Below, one piece after another: positions 8,011-15,890 of a DNA stretch of 64,000 bases. The position numbers were made by a program, and so were the translations under genes. The stretch's first letter is position 1, and every line of letters begins with the position of its first letter. The notes below the pieces were generated by a model, which was not told the origin of the DNA, did not search any database, and worked only from the letters and a program-made list of their open reading frames with translations. Source of the stretch: Ardenticatenaceae bacterium (lineage in GTDB: Bacteria; Chloroflexota; Anaerolineae; Promineifilales; Promineifilaceae); assembly GCA_020634435.1 (NCBI GenBank), contig JACKBS010000008.1, positions 62,001 to 126,000 of the forward strand. Reading direction: 5' to 3'.

Positions 8011-9932
8011 CCCACAAAAAATGTCGCCAAAATCTGGTCGGCCGCGTCCAGGTCTGCCTGGGTGAGCATTTGGATGAGCACCAGCGCCAGGTAGCTGCCG
8101 TCGCTGGGCTGCACCGCCAGCGTCAGGATCATCGCCCCTTCCTGGCCGCTGCCGCAGCCGTACCAGAAATCGTACTTGCCGCTGTACACCTCGTCGTCAT
8201 AGACCGAGCGGCCTTCGTAGGTGCAGTCGCCACTGTAATCAAAGCCGTCTAGAAGCTCATCCACAGTCAGGTCAAACTGGTCGGTGGCCCCAAAGAAAAC
8301 GCCGGGGGTGATCCAGCCGCTGTTCAGCCCGTCAATGTCTGGCGCAGCGGTGAGCGAGAGGCCGATCTGGTTACCGTCTAGCAGCCAGGCGCTGCCGTCC
8401 ACATCGCGCCATTCGGCGGGCACCTGCATCTGCATCAGCCCAGACTCATCGCTGATGGTGACGTAGCCAGAGTAGCCAGCGCTGTTGTTGGTTGTGTTGG
8501 TGTTGGCTCCGGCTTCTTCCACGACCTCCTGGGCAAAGGAGAAAGATTGTTCCAGGGAACGGCCGTTAAGCTGACCTTCCAGCACCTCTTCTGTGGCAAA
8601 GCGTAGCACCTCAATGGAAAGCGTGTCTTCTGGGGTGTGGGTGCGCAAAATGTCGCAGTAGTCGGACATGGTGCCGTCGGTGGCCAGCACCAGCCCCTCC
8701 AGCCGAGTGATGATGTCGCCCCCAGCCACACCTGCCGCATCGGCCGGAGAGCCAGACTTCACTGATGAGACCCAGATGCCGGACAAACCTTCACCGTTGT
8801 TAACGGCCGTTCCGTTAATGCCAATCGACAGAAAATCTTGCCCCTGGCTCAGTTGCTCAATCACCGGCAGCGCTTGTGCCTGGGCGATGGCAAAATATTG
8901 GCCTACGCTGAGCGCCCCGGAGTAGTTCACCGCCACCACCTGGCCGTCGGTTGTCACCAATGCCCCGCCAGAGTTGCCTGGATTGATGGTGGCATCATGC
9001 TGCACCACGCCATCGACCGAGGCCCAGCTGGTTTCGCCGTTGGCCTGCGCTTTGGCAATGATGCCGCGCGTCAGGGTGTATTCCGGGTCGCCCAAAGGAA
9101 AGCCTGCCGCGTACACATCCAGCCCCACGTCTACCGCCTCGTCGTACCATTCCAGGTAGGGGAAACCGTCGCCATCAATGTCGATGACCGCCAGGTCGGC
9201 GCATTCCGACACGCCCAACACGCGGGCATTGCGCGGTTCAGCCTCGCCGCCTACCCATACCTTCAGCAGGGCGGCGCCCGTGACGACATGGTTGTTGGTT
9301 ACCGCCAGCCCGCTGGGGTCAATGATGAAGCCAGAACCGCGCCCGGCGGTGTTGTACAGGGTGCCAACCTCCGGGTCTACAAAGGTGCCCTGGGCTTCGA
9401 TCTGGATAACGGCCGTTTTCACATCTTCCAAAGCCGAGACTGCGCCGGTAGCAACGGCCGTATCCACCACAGCAGTAGGCGCTTCTTCTGGAACTGCTTC
9501 GTCCGGTGCGGCCTCGCCCAACGGATTGTTCACCTTGAAGTCCAGGCTGCGATCCAGCTCATCATTCAGGAAGATCGCTACCTCGTATTCCCCCGCAGGC
9601 CACGGGTTGTCATTTTTCAAGTCAAAAGTTAAACGGCCGCTGCCGCCGGTTAGCGTCACCTCGTCCAGCAATGTATTCGGATCGACATCGGGTACGGAAA
9701 CGGCCGTCCAGGCGGCCTTCACCGTGGTGCCATCTGGAGCATTGTTCAAATCAACAATCAGGTAAAACGTGTCTGCTGGATTAAATGTAGAGGTGGTTTC
9801 ATTGCCTGCCTCATCTTTGGTCAGGTGCGCCTCTGCAATATTGGCCGTGCTAAAACTTGCCTCACCACCGCATGCGGACAAGAACAGGGCGAGTGCTAAC
9901 AGGCTAAGTAAATAGATAGAAAACTTTTTCAT
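8004..9932 (-). CDS. HtrA/DegP-like trypsin-fold serine protease lipoprotein with PDZ domain
   Basis: An extracytoplasmic lipoprotein of 642 residues. The signal peptide ends in LSAC (Cys21). An N-terminal beta-rich domain (about 25-135) is followed by a linker rich in Ala/Glu/Pro. The trypsin-like domain (about 165-350) shows all three catalytic sites: His in TNNHVVT, Asp in CADLAVID and Ser in NPGNSGGAL. A PDZ domain (about 360-455) follows, with GSPADAAGV and GGDIITRLEG. The C-terminal about 150 residues resemble a lipoprotein-type alpha/beta domain of unknown role. A good AGAGGT site precedes the ATG at 9932. It likely handles misfolded envelope proteins or cleaves a surface substrate. 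It sits between two secreted-protein genes on the same strand. Confidence 0.88.
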   Translation of the reverse strand: MKKFSIYLLSLLALALFLSACGGEASFSTANIAEAHLTKDEAGNETTSTFNPADTFYLIVDLNNAPDGTTVKAAWTAVSVPDVDPNTLLDEVTLTGGSGRLTFDLKNDNPWPAGEYEVAIFLNDELDRSLDFKVNNPLGEAAPDEAVPEEAPTAVVDTAVATGAVSALEDVKTAVIQIEAQGTFVDPEVGTLYNTAGRGSGFIIDPSGLAVTNNHVVTGAALLKVWVGGEAEPRNARVLGVSECADLAVIDIDGDGFPYLEWYDEAVDVGLDVYAAGFPLGDPEYTLTRGIIAKAQANGETSWASVDGVVQHDATINPGNSGGALVTTDGQVVAVNYSGALSVGQYFAIAQAQALPVIEQLSQGQDFLSIGINGTAVNNGEGLSGIWVSSVKSGSPADAAGVAGGDIITRLEGLVLATDGTMSDYCDILRTHTPEDTLSIEVLRFATEEVLEGQLNGRSLEQSFSFAQEVVEEAGANTNTTNNSAGYSGYVTISDESGLMQMQVPAEWRDVDGSAWLLDGNQIGLSLTAAPDIDGLNSGWITPGVFFGATDQFDLTVDELLDGFDYSGDCTYEGRSVYDDEVYSGKYDFWYGCGSGQEGAMILTLAVQPSDGSYLALVLIQMLTQADLDAADQILATFFVGN

Positions 9933-10006
9933 TGATAATTACCTCTTTAATTAAAAAAATGACGTTACTGTGTGAAAATAATTTTTGAATGGGCTCAAAA
10001 AAGCTG

Positions 10007-11320
10007 TTAACGAATAACCATGGGCAAATACACTTTTTGGCTGGACACCGGATCAACCCGGCTCCAGCTGGGGAAGGCGCTGCGACCATCGGTGGTGAGC
10101 TGGGTAAAAGTGAACGTTTGCCGATTGAGCAAATAAATATCGCTGGTTCCTGGTGTTGTGCTGTAGCTGAAGGCGATGATGTTTCCGTCAGGCGAAACGG
10201 TGACACGATCGACCTGGGCAGCGCCGTTAAAACTGGTTAATTGGCGTACCTGGTGAGTGGCAATAATGTAGTCAAAGATTTCGCCATTGGCACTGATCAC
10301 CATTCCAGAGCCGTCGGGCAGCCAGGCAATGTGTCGGTCATAATTCAAGCTGGCCTGTTGATCATTGATGATAATTTCTTCGGTAAGCGCACTCCCGCCA
10401 ATTTGGTTCAGGGCAATGACACCTTCGGCACCGGTAGCCCGCCAATAAGCGACCCGGTTATCGGTTGGCGAGAGGGCCAAGGCACTGATAGACCCACCAG
10501 GGTCCAGCATCTGGCTACCTGTGGCCTCGCCGGAAGCTATAAACTGCCAGGGCGATGTGGCGCCATTTTCCAAAATAACGCCAACCAGGGTGCCGTTGTG
10601 ATTCCAGCTTAAATCGCTGATGTTGGGTTGAAAGGTTTGCCCCACAAAATCCAGCGTGCCCAAATTGACCGACTGACCGGGCAATACATCGACCACCGCC
10701 GGGATAATTTCACGGTACGGGCCACCTAAGCTGTCTGACCATACAATGACCAGATATTGCATTGTGCCATTGCCCAGATCGGCTACGTTCAGATTGAAAG
10801 ACACCGTATCCAGATGGTTGAAAAATGTGCCTTGGGCTCCGCTGGTGGCCCCCTGAACATAAATGCTGATGAGGCTTACATTGGTGCGGCCAGAATTATT
10901 GCGCAAGGTGCCCTGTACCGTACCGGTCTGGTAGCCAGCGGGAAGTCCGGTAAAGCGGGGTGGATTGCTAAGGCGGCGTACCGCGTTAGTTACCGGATTC
11001 ACGGCAAAAACATCCTGGTTGAACAGAGAATATGGCGCTTCACTTTTGTCAATGAAGGCAATTTCCTGGGCGTTGGGTGACCAGGCAATATCGCTGATGT
11101 CGCCAAATTGTGATGTCGTGTAGAGGGTTTGGGGATTGCCGCCATCCGGTTGAATGGTTTTGACCGAAACGGCCCGACCGTCGTTGCTGAGGCCGGCGTA
11201 GGCAATTACACCTGTCGCTGCTGTGGGACTAGCCTGGGTAACGGCCGTTTCTGACAGCAGGCCCATCAGCAAAGCGAACAGTAGGGTGATGAGCATGAGC
11301 CATTTGCCATGTTGTCTCAT
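10007..11320 (-). CDS. Exported TolB-like beta-propeller protein with YLPM C-terminal tail
   Basis: An exported protein of 437 residues. The signal peptide (KWLMLITLLFALLMGLL) is followed by WD40-like/PD40 blades: SDIAWSPNAQEIAFID, ISDLSWNHNGTLVGVI, HIAWLPDGSGMVIS, VTVSPDGNIIAFSY and AFPSWSR. An inserted beta domain lies at about 110-215. The end KVYLPMVIR matches the beta-helix protein tail. An AGGAG site lies upstream of the ATG. That ATG overlaps the stop of the preceding 72-residue gene (ATGA), so the two are translationally coupled. The function is likely binding or scaffolding at the cell surface. Confidence 0.82.
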   Translation of the reverse strand: MRQHGKWLMLITLLFALLMGLLSETAVTQASPTAATGVIAYAGLSNDGRAVSVKTIQPDGGNPQTLYTTSQFGDISDIAWSPNAQEIAFIDKSEAPYSLFNQDVFAVNPVTNAVRRLSNPPRFTGLPAGYQTGTVQGTLRNNSGRTNVSLISIYVQGATSGAQGTFFNHLDTVSFNLNVADLGNGTMQYLVIVWSDSLGGPYREIIPAVVDVLPGQSVNLGTLDFVGQTFQPNISDLSWNHNGTLVGVILENGATSPWQFIASGEATGSQMLDPGGSISALALSPTDNRVAYWRATGAEGVIALNQIGGSALTEEIIINDQQASLNYDRHIAWLPDGSGMVISANGEIFDYIIATHQVRQLTSFNGAAQVDRVTVSPDGNIIAFSYSTTPGTSDIYLLNRQTFTFTQLTTDGRSAFPSWSRVDPVSSQKVYLPMVIR

Positions 11321-11535
11321 TGTGTACTCCTTTTAATTTGGGTATGATTTGCCGCGTCTGGCCCCGACTGCTGGGTCATCGCCTCCAGGTAGGCAAGCAG
11401 CTCCGCCAGCGAGCCAAAGCCCTGGCGCTGATCGCTGCCCGCCGCTTCCAAAGAGGCGCGCCACTCATTCTGGCCGGGATCTTCTTGCCAGACGCGCAGT
11501 AAAAATGCGTGATACCGATAAGCCATCTTTTGCAT
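11317..11535 (-). CDS. Small conserved-looking protein coupled to the beta-propeller gene
   Basis: A 72-residue protein without signal peptide or membrane segment. The aromatic/acidic pattern (YRYHAFLLRVWQEDPG, WRASLEAAG, GFGSLAELLAYLEAM) resembles short proteins I have seen beside BTAD-type regulators in Chloroflexi, but no function is established. Support for coding comes from an AAGGTG site before the ATG at 11535 and the ATGA overlap with the next gene. It starts 54 bp from the divergent BTAD regulator, which may control this unit. Confidence 0.68.
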   Translation of the reverse strand: MQKMAYRYHAFLLRVWQEDPGQNEWRASLEAAGSDQRQGFGSLAELLAYLEAMTQQSGPDAANHTQIKRSTQ

Positions 11536-11589
11536 GGGCGCACCTTACACCGACCGGTGTTAGGAAAACGTTACGACGACTGTTAGCCA

Positions 11590-14500
11590 ATGAGCGAACT
11601 CATCATTTCTTTGTTAGGACGGTTTCAGGCGCAGCTGAATGGCCAGCTGCTCACTCGATTTGAATCTGATAATGCGCGGGCGCTGCTGGCCTACCTGGCC
11701 GTAGAAGCGCAGCAGGCGCACCGGCGTAACTATCTGGCGGCGCTTTTCTGGCCGGAGCATGATGAGAAAGCGGCGCGCAACAATTTGCGGCAAACCCTGT
11801 TCAAATTGCGTCGCCTGCTAAATGATGACGGCCGTTCCACCCCCTTCCTCATCGTTACCGCCCAAACCATTCAGTTCAATCTGGCTGCGGCTTGTGAGGT
11901 GGATGTGGTGACGGTTCAACAGCAGTTGGCTACCCAGCAGGCAGCGGCATGGGAAACGGCCGTTGCCCATTACACCGCCCCCCTGCTCAGCCAGGCCGCT
12001 CTGGTCACCAGCGCCCCCTTCGAGGAATGGCTGCTGCTGGCCCGCGAACAGCTGCACCAGCAGGTGATGACCGCTTGCGATGCCCTGCTAGCCACCGCCC
12101 AACAGGCGTCCGACTGGGCGCAGATTGTGCCGTTGGCCACCCGGCAGCTGGCGCTGGACCCCTGGCGTGAAAGCGCCGCCCGCAGCCTGATGCAGGCATT
12201 GGCCGCCCAGGGGCAGCGCAGCCCGGCGCTGGCTGTCTACCAACAGTGCCGCGAGACGCTATGGCAGGAGCTGGGCGTATTGCCCATGCCCGAAACCGTC
12301 GCCCTGGCTGAGCAGATTAAATTGGGCGACGTGGGGGAAACGGCCGTTGCTATCTCCACCCCCGCGCTTGCCAGCCAACCCCCACGCCACAACCTGCCCG
12401 CCGACCTCACCCCGTTTATTGGGCGGCAGGCGCAGCGTGACCAGCTTCAGGCACACCTGGCAACGCCCGGCTGTCGCCTGCTCACCCTCACGGGCATTGG
12501 CGGCATTGGCAAAACCCGGCTGGCTCTGCAAGCCGCCCGCGACCGCTACGCCGACTACCCGGATGGCGTCTGGTGGGTGCCGTTGGCTGGTTTGCTGCCT
12601 GACAGCACGCCGGAACAATTAGACGCTGCTGTCGCTGAGGCGCTGCCCTTCGCGCCGTCTGGTGCGGCTCCGCTGCGGCAGCAAATCCACCACTTTTTGC
12701 AAAACCGGCAGGTGCTGCTGCTGTTCGACAATGGCGAGCATCTGGCGGCGTTACCCGGCTACCTGACCGGACTGCTGGAAGCGCTGCCGGGGCTGCAATG
12801 CCTGGTGACCGCCCGCGAGCCGTTGGGACTGCCCGCCGAATGGCTGCTGCCCGTGCCGCCTCTGGGCTACACCGGCCCCAACGCCGACGAGACAGATGCG
12901 GTGCGCCTCTTCTTCCAGCATGCGCGGATGATGCGCCCCAGCTTTCCCCTGTCGGTGGTGGATGAGCCGCTGGTGGCCCGCATTTGTGCGCTGCTGGGCG
13001 GCCATCCGCTGGCGATTGAGCTGGCGGCGGGCTGGGTCGATACGCTGGACTGTCGCGACATTGTGGCCGAACTTGGGGCGGGGTTTGCCATTTTGCAGGA
13101 GAGTTCGCGGGAACGGCCGTTGCGCCACGTGAGCATGGAGCAGATTTTGCGGCAAACCTGGCAGCGGTTGTCCCCGGCCGAGCAGCGTGTGCTGAGCCAA
13201 CTGACGGTTTTTCGCGGCGGCTGCACCCGCGAGGCGGCCCAGCAGGTGGCCGAAGCCCAACTGCCGTTGCTCAAGCGGCTGGTGGATCGATCGTTGTTGC
13301 ATATGGAGCGCATGGCGGAACGGCCGTCGCGTTACGTGCTGCATGAGCTGGTGCGATTGTTTGCCTGGGGCCAGTTGGGGTCGGAAACGGCCGTGGTGCA
13401 GCGGCGCCATGCCACATTTTTTGCCAACTTTCTAGCTGCTCAGGCCGAGCGGCAGCGCAGCGCGGCCTATCTGGACGCCATGCGCCAAATCGAGCCAGAG
13501 ATGGACAACATCGCCCTGGCCTGGCAGTGGGCGCTGGCTCAGGCCGACTGCGCCTTTTTTGCCCAAAGTGTAGATGCGGTCAGCAGCTATCTGCACCATA
13601 ATGCCCGCCACGCCGAAGGGGTGCGCTTGCTGGAAGCGGCGCTTGCTGTCTGTGGCAATGCAGCCCACAGCTACCGTTTGCGCAATCGCCTGGCGCAACT
13701 GCACAGCTGGGGCGCGACCGACATGGCGCAGGGGCAAGCGCTGGCTCAAGCTGCTTACCGCGCGGCTCATGCGGCCAGCGATTGGGTCGAGGCGGCTTAC
13801 GCTTGCTTCCAATGGGCCATCACTTTGCAGCGCACGGGCGATTTTGAACCCGCCTGGCAAAAGCTGGAGGAGGGGCTGGCACTGCTGGAAAACAGCGCTG
13901 CCGACTGGTTGCGGGCTTCGCTGGCGACGCGGCTTTGCCTGAATGCGCCGCCACTATCACGGCTGGCGGAGGGGGAACGATACGGCCGCCTGGCCCAAGA
14001 AATGGCGCAACGGTTGGGGCAGCCGCTGGTGCAGTGGCAGGCGGAATATGCCCTGGCTGTGCTTTACTGGCACATGGGCGATTTGCCTCAGGCAGAGCGG
14101 CACGCGGCGGCTTCGGTGGCGGCGCTGGCGGGCGATGATTTTGCCAATTTCCGCGCTGTTTCCATCCAGATGCAGGCGTTTGTGCTGCACCGACAGCAGC
14201 GGCTGGATGAGGCTTTGGTATTGATGGATGCGGCCGAAGCGGTAGCCCAGCAGGTGGGTGACCGGGATTTGTTGGCCAGTTTGTGGAGTGCCAAGGGGGA
14301 GATTGCCCTGGAGCAGCAGCGCTGGGCTGATGCCGAGCAAGTGCTTCAGCAGGCGCAGGCCATCGACCAACAGGCGGGCAACAAGTGGCGGCTAAGCCAG
14401 ACGCTGTTTCTGCGGGCGATGGCGCTGCATTATTTGGGGGAAAGGGGGGAAACGGCCGTTTTGCTGCAAGAGGGGTTAGCCTTGGCCGACAATCTGCGCG

Positions 14501-14748
14501 AACCGTTTATCACCTTTGTTTGTCTGTCTACCATGCTGCATTGGCTGGCCCTGCTGGGCGAAACAGCAGTGGCGCCCGAGGTAGCCGCCTATCTACACCA
14601 TCGCGCCAATCTGGTGGCCGACCAGCTTGAAGAAGTAGTTGCGCTACAGGCTGAGTTTGACATAACAATTGGAGAGACCGCGCCAACGTGGGAGAGTTTG
14701 CTAGGCAAACTTCAGCAGATTGTGGCGCAGCATGCAGTGAGCGACTAG
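11590..14748 (+). CDS. BTAD / NB-ARC / TPR transcriptional regulator (AfsR/SARP-like)
   Basis: A cytoplasmic regulator of 1052 residues. Residues about 1-95 form an OmpR-like winged helix (LLGRFQAQLNG.LLTRFES, RRNYLAALFWPEHD, ARNNLRQTLFKLRRLL). A bacterial transcriptional activation domain (about 95-240) follows. The STAND NTPase has Walker A GIGGIGKTRLAL at about 303-314 and Walker B VLLLFDN at about 376. A long helical TPR-like region runs from about 640 to the end. Such proteins couple ATP-dependent assembly to transcription activation. It is divergent from the small-protein/propeller unit at 54 bp, the most likely target. Seven ACGGCCGT copies lie within it, several read as ETAV. Confidence 0.9.
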   Translation: MSELIISLLGRFQAQLNGQLLTRFESDNARALLAYLAVEAQQAHRRNYLAALFWPEHDEKAARNNLRQTLFKLRRLLNDDGRSTPFLIVTAQTIQFNLAAACEVDVVTVQQQLATQQAAAWETAVAHYTAPLLSQAALVTSAPFEEWLLLAREQLHQQVMTACDALLATAQQASDWAQIVPLATRQLALDPWRESAARSLMQALAAQGQRSPALAVYQQCRETLWQELGVLPMPETVALAEQIKLGDVGETAVAISTPALASQPPRHNLPADLTPFIGRQAQRDQLQAHLATPGCRLLTLTGIGGIGKTRLALQAARDRYADYPDGVWWVPLAGLLPDSTPEQLDAAVAEALPFAPSGAAPLRQQIHHFLQNRQVLLLFDNGEHLAALPGYLTGLLEALPGLQCLVTAREPLGLPAEWLLPVPPLGYTGPNADETDAVRLFFQHARMMRPSFPLSVVDEPLVARICALLGGHPLAIELAAGWVDTLDCRDIVAELGAGFAILQESSRERPLRHVSMEQILRQTWQRLSPAEQRVLSQLTVFRGGCTREAAQQVAEAQLPLLKRLVDRSLLHMERMAERPSRYVLHELVRLFAWGQLGSETAVVQRRHATFFANFLAAQAERQRSAAYLDAMRQIEPEMDNIALAWQWALAQADCAFFAQSVDAVSSYLHHNARHAEGVRLLEAALAVCGNAAHSYRLRNRLAQLHSWGATDMAQGQALAQAAYRAAHAASDWVEAAYACFQWAITLQRTGDFEPAWQKLEEGLALLENSAADWLRASLATRLCLNAPPLSRLAEGERYGRLAQEMAQRLGQPLVQWQAEYALAVLYWHMGDLPQAERHAAASVAALAGDDFANFRAVSIQMQAFVLHRQQRLDEALVLMDAAEAVAQQVGDRDLLASLWSAKGEIALEQQRWADAEQVLQQAQAIDQQAGNKWRLSQTLFLRAMALHYLGERGETAVLLQEGLALADNLREPFITFVCLSTMLHWLALLGETAVAPEVAAYLHHRANLVADQLEEVVALQAEFDITIGETAPTWESLLGKLQQIVAQHAVSD

Positions 14749-14799
14749 GCAATTGGGTCAATTTGTTGTGGGGCAAAAACAGGACCTAATCTTTTTTGC

Positions 14800-15705
14800 T
14801 TACGGATTGGGCATGAGTTTGACGCTGCGACGGCCGTTGATCAGCAAAATCCCCCCGCCAATCAGCACCATGCCTCCCATCATCCAGACAGTGATTGTTT
14901 CGTGCAGCCACAACACGCCAACGACTGCGGCCACCACGGGAATAACGTAGCTGGTGAGCGAAAACGCCGTCGCACCAAAGCGCTTGGTGATGTTGAAGGC
15001 CAAAATTTGGGCGGAAAATGCGCCGATGAAGGCGGCATAGACCAGCGAAAACCAGCCGCTGCCGGTCACGTGAGACAAATCAAACCCGCGCAGCAAGACG
15101 GCCACAGGCATGACCGTCAAACCGGCTACCGTGAGGCGAACGGCCGTTACGTCAAACGAACTGAAATCCTGCATGTGCCGCCGGATTAAAATGGTACCGG
15201 CCGTCTCAAACAGCATGGCGGCCAGAACCAGGCCGTAGCCAATCGGGCTGCCTTGAGCCACGTTGGGCAGCCCGCTCTCACCGCGCAGCACAATGAGTGC
15301 CGCGCCAGACAGGGCCAGCAGCACGCCCAGCACCTTGCGCGAGGTCATCCGCTCGTCGGGCAGGAAGAAGTGCGCGGCGATGGTGATGTAGGCGGGAGCG
15401 GTGGTGATGAGTAGGGCGGTCACGCCGCTGGATTGAAAGGTGAGCGAGGAGACGACGGCCGACATCGGAATGGCGGTGCTGACAACTCCCAGGAAGGTGG
15501 CGTAGAGCCACAATTTACGGTCGGTGGGCACCAGGCGGCGGCCGGAGAAGGTGTAGACGGCGACAAAGGCCAGGCTGGACAGCAATAGCCGGATACCCAC
15601 AAACAGAAGCGGGTCAAACTGCCCCACACCCACGCGCATGATTACCAAGTTGGTGCCCCACAGCAGGCCGAGCAGGCCTACGTAAGGTAAAGCTTTTGTA
15701 TGCAT
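14800..15705 (-). CDS. EamA/DMT-family transporter
   Basis: An integral membrane protein of 301 residues with about ten hydrophobic helices in two EamA halves (about 5-140 and 150-290). Family features include the N-terminal GLLWGTNLVIMRVG helix, the STAIPMSAVVSSLTF segment and the second-half PVVAAVVGVLWLHETIT motif, equivalent to the conserved P-x-x-A...E region. Drug/metabolite efflux or amino-acid export is usual for the family; the substrate cannot be read. It converges on the BTAD regulator with 51 bp between ends. The ribosome binding site at 15705 is weak. Confidence 0.9.
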   Translation of the reverse strand: MHTKALPYVGLLGLLWGTNLVIMRVGVGQFDPLLFVGIRLLLSSLAFVAVYTFSGRRLVPTDRKLWLYATFLGVVSTAIPMSAVVSSLTFQSSGVTALLITTAPAYITIAAHFFLPDERMTSRKVLGVLLALSGAALIVLRGESGLPNVAQGSPIGYGLVLAAMLFETAGTILIRRHMQDFSSFDVTAVRLTVAGLTVMPVAVLLRGFDLSHVTGSGWFSLVYAAFIGAFSAQILAFNITKRFGATAFSLTSYVIPVVAAVVGVLWLHETITVWMMGGMVLIGGGILLINGRRSVKLMPNP

Positions 15706-15890
15706 AAGGGGTGAATGATAGCGGTTTGCGAGGGATTTGTCAGGGGGAGATTACGGCCGTTTCTTATCCGACCAGAGTGTAATGTAGCATTTAGATTTTA
15801 GCCCAGTAGAAGTTTTGTAAAAAGTATAAGCGTAATTACTGCGAGTAGGATGCTGTAAGTAGCAACATCCAGGACATATCTTCATCCTTT

